Position numbers and translations under genes: made by a program. From a virus, in the IMG/VR virus record IMGVR_UViG_3300006162_000015, positions 1 to 58,564 of that record: a stretch of 58,564 nt of DNA. The stretch is one strand, 5' to 3'. Of the stretch, positions 33,296 to 40,683 are shown one piece after another. The notes beneath the pieces were generated by a model, which did no database searches, was not told where the DNA came from, and worked only from the letters and a program-made list of their open reading frames with translations. Numbering within the stretch: the first letter of the stretch is position 1; each line of letters begins with the position of its first letter.

Positions 33296-33809
33296 AAATT
33301 ATTTTCTCAAGCTTTGACATGTTTTTCAATAATTCTTTTAAATATTCGTAATAGTGTTTCATTTTAGTATCTTTGGCCGCGCTGTAGGCCGCGCTGTTGG
33401 CCGCGCTGGCCGCGATGGCCGCGCTGTAGGCCGCGCTGGCCGCGCTGTTGGCCGCGCTGTGGGCCGCGCTGTAGGCCGCGCTGTAGGCCGCGCTGTTGGC
33501 CGCGCTGGCCGCGCTGTAGGCCGTGCTGGCCGCGCTGTAGGCCGTGCTGTTGGCCGCGCTGTAAACCGCGCTGGCCGCGCTGTTGGCCGCGCTGGCCGCG
33601 CTGTAGGCCGCGACTACTTCTGCGTGTGATGCATTTCCTTTATTATAGCGTTCGACTACGTTTAATGCGTCTGAGCATTGCTTTTTAATATCCTCGTCTT
33701 TAATGTTAGGCAATGTATCTCTAGCACAGTAAACCGCAAAAGCAACGTATATAGGCTTAGGTGTTTTGTTTATTAGTTTTTCTATTTCGTTAAAGTAATC
33801 TTGTGCCAT
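33279..33809 (-). CDS. Alanine-rich repeat protein with LEKIIYE tail
   Basis: 176 residues. An N-terminal globular part (about 1-65) is followed by some 80 residues of short Ala repeats (AYSAA, ANSAA, ASAA units), then a charged end with [11 protein letters not shown], the shared tail. The repeats should form a long amphipathic Ala helix or solenoid. The DNA of the repeats is far more GC-rich than the rest of the genome. Function unknown. Confidence 0.7.
   Translation of the reverse strand: MAQDYFNEIEKLINKTPKPIYVAFAVYCARDTLPNIKDEDIKKQCSDALNVVERYNKGNASHAEVVAAYSAASAANSAASAVYSAANSTAYSAASTAYSAASAANSAAYSAAYSAAHSAANSAASAAYSAAIAASAANSAAYSAAKDTKMKHYYEYLKELLKNMSKLEKIIYETDI
33376..33611. repeat. GC-rich tandem repeat, 9-15 bp units
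   Basis: Imperfect tandem copies of ggccgcgctg with ta, tt or gc variations encode the Ala-rich region. The unit is mainly 12 or 15 bases and always keeps the reading frame. Strong candidate for recombination-driven length change, and compositionally foreign to this AT-rich genome. Confidence 0.85.
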
Positions 33810-34954
33810 TATTTTGCCTCGACGTATATTTTAGAGCCAAACTTGCCTGGAGGTTCTTGCGTACCAAATATAGCCCATAACACCGGGTATTTAGGTTTTT
33901 TAAGGTTTTCAGTATCGTAGCAATCCATATCGCCTAAATATATAAGCGCGTCGACTTGATTTTCTTTTTTATTGAAAAAGTCAAATACAGGCTTGTATGC
34001 AGTACCGCCTCGGCCTTTTACTGAGTACTTTTTGCGAGAGTCGTAGATGTAAGAGTCTTTAATCTCAGCATCAGCTTCTACAACGAATACTTCTGCGTAT
34101 TTAGCGATATTGCCTATCTCACTCATGCACTGGGTTAAAGCCTCGTTACTCATGCTACCTGAAGTATCTATAGCAACGCCTACACGAAGTCTTTCTGTCT
34201 TGATCTGGCCTGGAATGTGTATACCGTATCTGCGGTTTCGTTTCTTTTTAGACGAGTCTATCACAGTCTCCATAGTACGCGCAGCAAAACGCCGTAACTG
34301 TTCGCGCCAGTTTACTAGATTCTCGTTTAAACTAGCTACTAATAACTCGTCGTTATGCGTCATCTTGCCTGCTGCACGCGTACGCTTAGCGGCCTTGTTA
34401 ACGGCTTGACGGACTTTCTCTTTCAAGATCTCTTTATCGCCTTCGCTTTCTGCCCATAAAGAATGATCGTCAAACTCCATAAGATCTTTTGCTTTTTCAT
34501 TGTCTTCAAGGTTAGCCAAATACCATTCCATGGTGTGGCCGTTCTCTAAATCAAAAGTCTTAGGGAATACGCCAAATTCTGGTAGATTAGCCATAATACC
34601 GTTTATCGCGCAGTCCATTGCGATATTAAGGGTTTTATGCTTTTGGTTATTAATAATTTGGTCTTCTATCTTATCAGTCTTGGCATACACCTCGGGGGCT
34701 AATTCTTTAGCCCTTGGTATGTGATTACGTAGTATATGCTCACATTCGTGCTTTAATACGGCTACTCTCTCGTCTACAGTCAAGGCTTCCATGCCTTTCG
34801 GGTTTAAATGAAGCTCTATACCGTCTTTTATGCATACGCCTGCAACTGGTATTTTATCGTCTATTACGCGCTTCATTTGAGATATGATCTCAGCATAGAA
34901 ACGCTCTGATTCAAAAAGCTTTACTATCGTCTGCGAGATCATATCGTTATTCAT
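33809..34954 (-). CDS. VWA-like metallopeptidase (DUF2201 type)
   Basis: 381 residues. An N-terminal metallopeptidase-like domain with HECEH (HExxH, residues 69-73) and a C-terminal VWA-like domain with MIDAS motif DTSGSMS (263-269) and GGTAY further on. This is the layout of the DUF2201 family. It overlaps the MoxR-like ATPase gene by four bases; such ATPase/VWA pairs act together as chaperone-like machines inserting metals or remodelling complexes. The target here is unknown. Confidence 0.85.
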   Translation of the reverse strand: MNNDMISQTIVKLFESERFYAEIISQMKRVIDDKIPVAGVCIKDGIELHLNPKGMEALTVDERVAVLKHECEHILRNHIPRAKELAPEVYAKTDKIEDQIINNQKHKTLNIAMDCAINGIMANLPEFGVFPKTFDLENGHTMEWYLANLEDNEKAKDLMEFDDHSLWAESEGDKEILKEKVRQAVNKAAKRTRAAGKMTHNDELLVASLNENLVNWREQLRRFAARTMETVIDSSKKKRNRRYGIHIPGQIKTERLRVGVAIDTSGSMSNEALTQCMSEIGNIAKYAEVFVVEADAEIKDSYIYDSRKKYSVKGRGGTAYKPVFDFFNKKENQVDALIYLGDMDCYDTENLKKPKYPVLWAIFGTQEPPGKFGSKIYVEAK

Positions 34955-36078
34955 TTTTTACCTTCTTTTTTAGTAACGATGCCTTTAGCAGTCAAAGTCA
35001 ACTCTGCGAGTGGTTTTTCGTATACCGGGTCTATGCTAAAGTCCTTGAAAGTCTCGTTACTAGAGATTACAAGTGCTTTTATAAGTGAAAAACTAATATC
35101 TTTTGGTATTGTAGTAAGAAACCACATAAAGTTACTTTTTTCTGTAGAGTTTAATATTTGCTTTGCTACGTTTTTAGCCTCAAATACTTCTTTTACGTTA
35201 TCGCACGTAATATTTAAGAAGCTAGCCTCTACGTTAACAGGGTTACTCCACTTCTCGATAAGGTCTGGTCGCTCGTGCTTCAAAATCTGATCGCCAGTCA
35301 GCGGTTTATCTACTTCTTTTAAGTACTGCTTATATGCAATAGTACGCTCTAAGCCTATAATACCTGGTATTAAACTATCCATTAAATGCTGTGGCGTTTT
35401 AATCTCGAATAGCCGGCTTAGACGCTCGTAGGCCCTACGGTCTACCTTTACGATCTTATTAAGATCAAACTCTGTCCTAGTAGCTTCAAGGAGGTTTGGT
35501 TGATCTTGAATAAAGCCTACGAGCGTCGGCTCGATTTTACGTTCTTTAGCATATTGAACCCACTCAGATACCGTAGGATCAAGTTTAATATGTACGAATC
35601 TAGCCATTAGCGCCGTCTCGTCTACGTCGGTCGTGAAGTACTCGTCTGTAGGCGGGTTACCTGCTGCGATTACGTAGCAGTTTTTAGGAAGTTTAATAGT
35701 ATGAAACGTCTTGTCTAAGGCTAGGCTAAACATACCATTTAGGATGTCGCGCCGGCCTCGGTTAAACTCGTCTAAAAATATGATCGCACCAGAGTCTGGA
35801 TTGGCATTACAGTAAGATACCACGTCAGTTAACCACTTTGGAGTTGCAAATTCAGTAGACTTTGATCCATCACCGTTGTCTACGAATTCAGCCAATCCTA
35901 ATATATCGCCTAAATCGCTCATAGTACCTAAGTGTAAAGGGAAGAAATGATACCCTTTAGACTTTGCATATTGAGATATAGATTCTGTCTTGCCCACGCC
36001 TGCATGAGACCAGACATATGGCGTTAATTGAGCCTTAAACAAATAATCAAGGCTTTCTTTAAAATCGGTAATGTTCAT
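34951..36078 (-). CDS. MoxR-like AAA+ ATPase
   Basis: 375 residues. Walker A GVGKTE (27-32), Walker B IIFLDEFNRG (about 98-107), sensor region YVIAAGNPP, and an arginine-finger region MARFVHIKL. Forms an operon with the VWA metallopeptidase downstream and has its own promoter (36105-36140). Expected to form a hexameric ring driving the VWA partner. Confidence 0.9.
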   Translation of the reverse strand: MNITDFKESLDYLFKAQLTPYVWSHAGVGKTESISQYAKSKGYHFFPLHLGTMSDLGDILGLAEFVDNGDGSKSTEFATPKWLTDVVSYCNANPDSGAIIFLDEFNRGRRDILNGMFSLALDKTFHTIKLPKNCYVIAAGNPPTDEYFTTDVDETALMARFVHIKLDPTVSEWVQYAKERKIEPTLVGFIQDQPNLLEATRTEFDLNKIVKVDRRAYERLSRLFEIKTPQHLMDSLIPGIIGLERTIAYKQYLKEVDKPLTGDQILKHERPDLIEKWSNPVNVEASFLNITCDNVKEVFEAKNVAKQILNSTEKSNFMWFLTTIPKDISFSLIKALVISSNETFKDFSIDPVYEKPLAELTLTAKGIVTKKEGKK

Positions 36079-36104
36079 TTTAACTCCTTTGGTTAGTTAG
36101 GTAT

Positions 36105-36140
36105 ACTATACTATTCGGCAGGAGTTTAGTCAAACTTTAG
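36105..36140 (-). promoter_or_regulatory. Promoter of the MoxR/VWA operon
   Basis: TTGACT (36133-36128), 17 bases, TATAGT (36110-36105): a good sigma70 match. CTAAAG lies directly upstream of the -35, as in the two other leftward promoters, and AGTTT-AGTC-AAACT forms a dyad over the -35. GGAGTT is the ribosome site for the ATG at 36078. Confidence 0.65.
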
Positions 36141-36141
36141 A

Positions 36142-36372
36142 TTATTTATGTCTCGTTTCGATATCGTATATGATTTTTTCTAGGCGGGTCAACTGGTGTA
36201 CCGTTCGGTATTTAGACAATGCGTCTTCGTTTTCCCACAGATTAAAATGATTTAGATAGTCTGATATGTCGGAATATACGGATATAAGGTGTCGTCCTGT
36301 AATTTCACCTTGGTAAAAACAAACGTTTCCCTCAGGGCTTATAAGCTTGGTACCTTTAGCGTATTTCATCAT
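36142..36372 (-). CDS. Small protein with LEKIIYD tail
   Basis: 76 residues. A small beta domain (GTKLISPEGNVCFYQGEI) and the shared tail RLEKIIYDIETRHK. Its ATG overlaps the stop of the preceding tail-bearing gene. Last of three adjacent members. Confidence 0.7.
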   Translation of the reverse strand: MMKYAKGTKLISPEGNVCFYQGEITGRHLISVYSDISDYLNHFNLWENEDALSKYRTVHQLTRLEKIIYDIETRHK

Positions 36373-36578
36373 AAGATATTGTAAATAATTTTTTCAAGTT
36401 TTGAAAGGTTTGATACTAAAATAAAGTCTAATAGTACGTGGTCTCTAGGGCCGTTCCAAGCGTAATCCATGGGCGTTAATGATACTAACGTTATTTGGTC
36501 GCCTTCTATATTTGAGACTATACAGAGTACGTTGTTGCTAGTTCTCATGTAAACCTGATTTAGGCTAATCGATGTCAT
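36369..36578 (-). CDS. Small protein with LEKIIYN tail
   Basis: 69 residues; a small barrel-like domain (NVLCIVSNIEGDQITLVSLT) and the tail KLEKIIYNIL at the extreme C-terminus. Its ATG is inside the IIYD codons of the upstream gene. Confidence 0.7.
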   Translation of the reverse strand: MTSISLNQVYMRTSNNVLCIVSNIEGDQITLVSLTPMDYAWNGPRDHVLLDFILVSNLSKLEKIIYNIL

Positions 36579-36813
36579 ATATTATGCGTTCTAACTGCGT
36601 GTCTAATTTTATCTTTTTACATCCAAGAAACGATTCCAAAAATACAAGGGGCCTAAGATCTTTATAATTTGATTGAAATGTAGAATAAATAATTTTACAT
36701 TCAAACAAGTTATTTTTGTAATCATAATTTAAAAGCTCGTATATTTGAGTATGTCTGTCCACATCGCCTGCCCATTCCCAAATAACAAAATCACCTACTT
36801 TGAATTCAGCCAT
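36565..36813 (-). CDS. KVGD-type small protein with LERIIYD tail
   Basis: 82 residues from the ATG at 36813 (MAEFKVGDFVIWEW), chosen over an upstream GTG. SH3/KOW-like domain, then QLERIIYDID as the last residues. The arginine codon in the tail is CGC where relatives use AGA or AAA, so conservation is of the peptide, not of the DNA. Confidence 0.7.
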   Translation of the reverse strand: MAEFKVGDFVIWEWAGDVDRHTQIYELLNYDYKNNLFECKIIYSTFQSNYKDLRPLVFLESFLGCKKIKLDTQLERIIYDID

Positions 36814-37157
36814 TGTCTGCACTCTTCTAGTTTTTTAGCTATAAATTCTTTATCGTTGATTTGGCGGTTGCGGCCCGATGGGTGCGGTAGCTTGAAAAAT
36901 GGTACGTTGCCCTGCTTAAGGTATTCGGCAGCACTATTGCCTAATGCAATCCATTTATGGTGCGGGTCTAACTGCTGCCCTCTAAATTGGTTTATTTGGT
37001 TTAATATTTCATATGTAGTAGATTCTATTGACTTATCTTTAGGCTTCAATACGTACTGTATCCAAGAACGTAAACGCGGTTCGCATGCCGCTCCTTCGAA
37101 CGGCTTGGCACCAGGTTTCATGCGAGGGCTTGGTTTGTCGCCTACGAAGATTATCAT
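36795..37157 (-). CDS. Uracil-DNA glycosylase superfamily protein
   Basis: 120 residues. FVGDKPSPRMKPGAKPFEG resembles motif 1 of the family 4-like phage enzymes, and FKLPHPSGRNRQIND is the PHPS[GPR]-type motif 2. It is shorter than cellular enzymes (about 200 residues) but of the compact phage type. Could remove uracil from DNA, or act as a DNA-binding relative. Overlaps genes on each side. Confidence 0.75.
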   Translation of the reverse strand: MIIFVGDKPSPRMKPGAKPFEGAACEPRLRSWIQYVLKPKDKSIESTTYEILNQINQFRGQQLDPHHKWIALGNSAAEYLKQGNVPFFKLPHPSGRNRQINDKEFIAKKLEECRQWLNSK

Positions 37158-37342
37158 TTTACTGCCTTTAGTTCGCCCGGATCAAAATAAATATGACGCC
37201 GGATAGAAGATTTAAGGTTAAAAACTACTAATAACCCAAGTCTATTGTGTGAAATCACTGTGCCTTTCATACGTTTAGAAACGCCTAAATATTCGTGGTT
37301 TTCAACGGTTTTTACTTTCTGCCCAGGCTTAAACTTTTTCAT
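37154..37342 (-). CDS. KOW-like small basic protein
   Basis: 62 residues; FKPGQKVKTVENHEYLGVSK and GTVISHNRLGLLVVFN show a KOW/SH3-like barrel with a basic surface. No LEKIIY tail. Overlaps the glycosylase-like gene (ATGA). Confidence 0.65.
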   Translation of the reverse strand: MKKFKPGQKVKTVENHEYLGVSKRMKGTVISHNRLGLLVVFNLKSSIRRHIYFDPGELKAVK

Positions 37343-37666
37343 TTATTCTCCTAACAACCAAATTTTAATTTTTTGAAAAAAAGTCAAATCCGCTTTAGGC
37401 ACTTCAAAATTTTTTACTAATTTAAAAGATCTTTCTTCAGCTATTTTCTCAAGCGCCGCTAAATACATATTAGAAGCGCGTAACCAACCAGAGTAGTACC
37501 CTGTAGTTATTTTTTCTATTGATCCGTGATAATTAATTGCTGCTATTTCAGCAGTTTTATTATTAACTAATTCTTCAATATATCTAGCCTGCAATTCAGA
37601 ATTTGATTTACAGCTATAAACGTCATATAAATTTTTAGCGGCTTGACTTTGCCAATGATTACACAT
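37343..37666 (-). CDS. Hypothetical protein, 107 aa
   Basis: Helical protein with an N-terminal MCNHWQSQAAKNLYDVYSC and a hydrophobic C-terminal helix (FFQKIKIWLLGE). No family recognised. One-base overlap with the gene upstream. Confidence 0.6.
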   Translation of the reverse strand: MCNHWQSQAAKNLYDVYSCKSNSELQARYIEELVNNKTAEIAAINYHGSIEKITTGYYSGWLRASNMYLAALEKIAEERSFKLVKNFEVPKADLTFFQKIKIWLLGE

Positions 37667-37926
37667 TACGCACCTTTATTTTTTAATAGCTCTAGAATGT
37701 ATTTAGTCTTGGCTTTTACGGCCTTTTTAACGTCGTTGTAAGGGCCGGCAAGCTCTGATACTACTGCTCGAGCTTCTTTTAAGCTTTCGTTGTTAGCCTT
37801 GTGCTCTTCTGACTCTTCTAGCTGTTCTTGCATGCTTACTATACGGGCGCGGAGCTGTTCGGCGGTTAGCGTCATGGCTTCGTTGCAAAAGTCTGGATAT
37901 TCTTTTTGGATCTTGTCTGTGTTCAT
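37666..37926 (-). CDS. Coiled-coil small protein
   Basis: 86 residues, strongly helical with heptads (ARIVSMQEQLEESEEHKANN). Resembles small phage proteins of unknown function. Its ATG overlaps the stop of the methyltransferase remnant. Confidence 0.6.
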   Translation of the reverse strand: MNTDKIQKEYPDFCNEAMTLTAEQLRARIVSMQEQLEESEEHKANNESLKEARAVVSELAGPYNDVKKAVKAKTKYILELLKNKGA

Positions 37927-38174
37927 TTAACTTCTCCTGTTTCGTTTATACGTTTTTCAGCTATTTTAAAATAATTCTCATCTTTTTCGATACCAATAAA
38001 ATTTCTATTGAGGTTTTTAGCGGCTACGCCTGTGCTGCCTGAGCCCATTGTGAAGTCTAACACAGTTTCGCCTTCAAGTGTATATGTTTTAATTAAGTAT
38101 TCTAGTAAAGCGACGGGTTTTTGAGTAGGATGTTGAGACGGACGGTCTTTAGCAAAGCGTAATATATTTCGCGC
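37923..38174 (-). pseudogene. C-terminal remnant of a second DNA methyltransferase
   Basis: In this frame the DNA reads NILRFAKDRPSQHPTQKPVA, then VLDFTMGSGSTGVAAKN and FIGIEKDENYFKIAEKRI: the TQKP and AdoMet-binding motifs that end DpnA-like adenine methyltransferases. The frame is closed by TAA just upstream (38177-38175) and the catalytic N-terminal half is absent. It overlaps, in another frame, the end of the GIY-YIG gene, so the nuclease gene probably replaced the rest. Confidence 0.8.
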
Positions 38175-38554
38175 TTATTCCAAGCTACTTGTCCGATATG
38201 AGATTTTGATTGATTGGCTATTGCTTGAGGAGATGCTTTTTTACCTTTATTCCAAGGTTTTCTGCCTCTATGTTGGCTTACGTTGCCGCCTTTCAAAAGA
38301 TTATAGCCTTTAGGGTATAAACAATCGTGCGCTTCAATTAATTTAATTTCTAATTCGTCTAAAAAAGAAACGTCTAAGCATGATGCTATAGGTTCTATTA
38401 TAAAATTTTCTACGCCATAGCTTTTAAAAGCGCTGGTTAAAGGGCTTTTACGTTTACTGGCTTTATGTACTGCCCATCGATGTTGCAACTTAGCAATAGT
38501 TTGACCTATGTATATTTTACCATTTATTTTATTAGTAATTTTATAAATAACCAT
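38102..38554 (-). CDS. GIY-YIG homing endonuclease
   Basis: 150 residues with VIYKITNKINGKIYIGQT, FKSYGVENFIIEPI and LYPKGYNLLKGG, followed by a basic segment (RKPWNKGKKASPQAIANQ). The last 24 or so residues are read out of frame across the methyltransferase remnant, so its natural C-terminus may be lost. A promoter (38561-38589) ends so close to the ATG that the mRNA may be leaderless. Confidence 0.82.
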   Translation of the reverse strand: MVIYKITNKINGKIYIGQTIAKLQHRWAVHKASKRKSPLTSAFKSYGVENFIIEPIASCLDVSFLDELEIKLIEAHDCLYPKGYNLLKGGNVSQHRGRKPWNKGKKASPQAIANQSKSHIGQVAWNKREIYYALLKTVRLNILLKNPSLY

Positions 38555-38560
38555 CTATTT

Positions 38561-38589
38561 AATATAGCATAATGGTAATGCAGACGCAA
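38561..38589 (-). promoter_or_regulatory. Promoter of the GIY-YIG gene
   Basis: TTGCGT (38589-38584), 17 bases, TATATT (38566-38561), immediately after the capsid-operon terminator. Transcription would begin near the A of the ATG at 38554. Confidence 0.6.
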
Positions 38590-38590
38590 G

Positions 38591-38623
38591 AAATAAAAAG
38601 GCTAGGATTTTAGCCCTAGCCTT
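38591..38623 (-). terminator. Rho-independent terminator of the capsid operon
   Basis: Minus strand: AAGGCTAGG, eight-base loop, CCTAGCCTT (9-bp perfect stem, 38623-38598), followed by TTTATTTC. It lies directly after the major capsid gene and its third intron. Confidence 0.85.
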
Positions 38624-38671
38624 AGATTTGCTAATTAGTTAACTAGTTGATTTAACTAGATAATTGCACTA

Positions 38672-38927
38672 CACAGTTGAAACCGGGAGCGCTGCAAATT
38701 AAATTGCCGTAGTACCCGATGCGAATTTCTACATTTTGTTACTAACTTTCGTTAGGCCTACCCAGCACTTCAGCTTTCGGCTCTCGGATTTTCTTTCTAT
38801 ATTCCGAGTTCAGACTATCACATCCCTTTCGGGGTTTCTCGTTTAGTCGTTCAGGCTGCTTTCGCTTGCCCCTTGTTACCCTGTCGGGCCTCCAAGTCAA
38901 TTAGAGAAACTTTTAGATGCACTAGTG
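38672..38927 (-). ncRNA. Group I intron without ORF in the 3' end of the capsid gene
   Basis: About 256 bases. Core helices pair by eye: P3 GTTTCTC (38910-38904) with GAGAAAC (38840-38834), P4 CTTG/CAAG, P6 GC-GAAA-GC, P7 GACTA (38848-38844) with TAGTC (38817-38813), P8 CCC-CGAAA-GGG; beyond it hairpins CTCGGA/TCCGAG and CTAAC-GAAA-GTTAG. For P1, ATGCTT at the exon end pairs with GTGCAT, leaving the usual U-G pair at the splice site. The 3' end is less sure: G38672 (TAG of the exon then pairs with the P1 loop) or G38683/38684. Confidence 0.78.
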
Positions 38928-40007
38928 AAGCATATATCGCTTAGTCGATGCATCGGCGTTGCCTACTCGCAAGCCTTCGAGACCTTCCATGCCATAAGTG
39001 AGTATATGAGGTACTTTGCCTAGCGAACGGAGCTTCCAAGTAGACATAGTCAACAAATAAGCCGTTTGCGGAGGACAAGAGCGGTCTGCAAGGATCGTTA
39101 CGCGACCATAAGCAGATTGAAAGGTAATACCTTCAAATGCAACTTCGACTTCGTCGTGGTTGACTTGAACGTATTGTACTTTTGCGCCTAATGCGTTAAC
39201 CAAAGCTGCATATGAAGCAAAGTCCATAATGCAAAGATCTGGTTTGCCGCCTTCACGGTTAGTGAATGCAAGGGCGTTAGTAATACCTTCTTCAATCGTT
39301 TGCGATTGAGCGTTATAACGAAGACCTGCAAGACGGGTCGGATCTGCTGAGCGGTTAACGCCCCAGAAACTATCGGTTGATGCAGGAGTAGTAGTCGGAA
39401 TCCAAGCAGCTAAGCCTGAAAGTGCCAAGAAACTACCAGTGTTAGAAGCGCCAGTCGACGGTAGATCGCCTGATACTGTAAGGTATGCAGAGCCTGAACC
39501 GATAGCCCAGTTAGAGCTAAGAGTTGCAGCCGATGCTGTACCAGTAACAATACCGTTTGCGCGGTCTACTGCAGTTACCAATACGGTATCAGTTGAAGGA
39601 GCGCCGCCATCAGTAGCAGAAGCTACTAATAATTGGCCGACTTCAAATGCAACGATTTGGTTAGCGTTAGTAAGAGGCAATACTGTGCCGCCTACAGTCG
39701 TACCTGACTGAGTCGAGCTTGAGCTAGAAATACCACGAGTAGCAGTACCTGAACCAAATAGTTCAAAAGCAATGTTATTCGTAATGTTACGGAAACCGCC
39801 GTCCATTTGAAGTTTTGCAGCGTCAACAAACGCACCTGCGTTAGTCTTAGTCTGTTCCATCAAAAGGTTAGTGATAGTAACAAGTTGGTAATCTTGGATC
39901 ACATACACGAAAAACGATACCAATGACGTAGCCGTCTGTTGGTTTTGAGCGTTTGAAAACGTGTGTGCGCGACCTTGAGGGTTGCCGTATTCTAGCGGTA
40001 CTGGTAT
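38928..40007 (-). CDS. Major capsid protein, exon 3 (main exon)
   Basis: 360 codons, starting at ATACCAGTACCG and ending CTT. It contains EYGNPQGRAHTFSNAQ, GAFVDAAKLQMDGGFRN and ALGAKVQYVQVNHDEVE, which I recognise as the major capsid protein of podovirus-like phages. The exon has no proper start codon of its own; a TTG at 39923 would cut off conserved N-terminal sequence. Joined with 41699-41627 and 40676-40624 it gives a protein of about 402 residues. Unspliced at the 3' end it reads YMLH then stop; spliced it ends YML or with a few other residues. Confidence 0.88.
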
Positions 40008-40037
40008 CAGAGTGTTATCGTAAAGGCTTTTTATCCT

Positions 40038-40430
40038 TTACTTCTTAAACTTTTTTACATATGCTATCGTCATTTCAAGTCTTTCTATGTTTTCTTTAGC
40101 AAATCCCACCAATGGATTGCATAAAGTACATAGCAAGGCTCTTACCTGGCGTGTTGTATGATCGTGGTCTACATGTAATCGTCTTTTAAAATTAGACTTA
40201 TGTAATCCACAACATGCACAACATTCGTTTTGGGCTATAAGCAGGTCGTTATATTGTTCCGGCGTCATATCATAAAAACGCTTTAGACCTCTAACAAACT
40301 CTTTATATGATCTGCATTCTTTACAGTCGGGTTGAGTTGTTTCTTTGCCTCTAGACATGCGGCTAAATTCTTTTTTGTCTTTAGCTTTGTTGCAAGTCCT
40401 GCATATTCTTTGTTTAAGCTCAGCGTACAT
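40038..40430 (-). CDS. Intron-encoded endonuclease VII-like homing nuclease
   Basis: 130 residues from the ATG at 40430 (AAGGAG upstream). CRTC, CKEC, CCACCGLH, LHVDHDHTTRQVRALLCTLC: complete endonuclease VII pattern with all zinc cysteines, unlike the copy at base 1. It should cut intron-less capsid genes and so spread the intron. The ribosome site lies in a hairpin CAACTC-AAG-GAGTTG. Confidence 0.88.
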   Translation of the reverse strand: MYAELKQRICRTCNKAKDKKEFSRMSRGKETTQPDCKECRSYKEFVRGLKRFYDMTPEQYNDLLIAQNECCACCGLHKSNFKRRLHVDHDHTTRQVRALLCTLCNPLVGFAKENIERLEMTIAYVKKFKK

Positions 40431-40471
40431 TATCAACTCCTTGAGTTGTCGGTCACTCTTGGTACTATTTT

Positions 40472-40500
40472 ATTCTATCAAATCGTGTAGATAGTTTCAA
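40472..40500 (-). promoter_or_regulatory. Promoter inside intron 2
   Basis: TTGAAA (40500-40495), 17 bases, TAGAAT (40477-40472). The same -10 and spacing occur in intron 1 in front of the other endonuclease. It allows nuclease expression apart from the capsid transcript. Confidence 0.75.
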
Positions 40501-40623
40501 GTACTACGCGTTACACCGTCTCATAACTGTTACATTTTGAGATTGGCACGGTATTGGCATTTCAGCTTCCACCGTTTTTGACCAATTTTCAGCCATTAGT
40601 CGCCTAATGGCGGTACATTAGTT

Positions 40624-40676
40624 ATACTTACCAGCAAAGCCGTCCGGGCTTTCATCTTTAGGTACGAGGGCTAAGA
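40624..40676 (-). CDS. Major capsid protein, exon 2 (53-base micro-exon)
   Basis: Reads TC TTA GCC CTC GTA, i.e. (F)LALVPKDESPDGFAGKY. Joined to exon 1 it restores DDTK-FLALVPKDE, and joined to exon 3 it gives FAGKY-IPVPLEYG, both continuous with the conserved N-terminal arm of this capsid family. It is only 53 bases long and lies between two nuclease-bearing introns. Confidence 0.82.
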
Positions 40677-40683
40677 CAAATTG

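Larger units (their letters stand above)
40008..40623 (-). ncRNA. Mobile intron 2 of the capsid gene
   Basis: 616 bases between FAGKY and IPVPLEYG codons. Exon ends in T (AAGTAT) and intron ends in G (ACTCTG), as group I splicing requires. It begins AACT and ends with a hairpin AAAGG/CCTTT plus GATAACA, like intron 1. The shared block at 40546-40580 (ACGGTG ... AATACCGTGC) can form the P4 helix. A P2-like hairpin CCATTAG/CTAATGG lies at the 5' end. It carries an endonuclease VII-like gene with its own promoter. Confidence 0.75.

Noticed and set aside
33376-33611. Possible CRISPR array
   Set aside because: The repeats are directly adjacent, of 9-15 bases, with no spacers, and they encode an Ala-rich protein in frame.
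37923-38554. A single nuclease-methyltransferase fusion made by frameshifting
   Set aside because: The methyltransferase frame is closed by TAA at 38177-38175 and the nuclease frame ends by TAG at 38102; there is no slippery site and the catalytic half is missing anyway.
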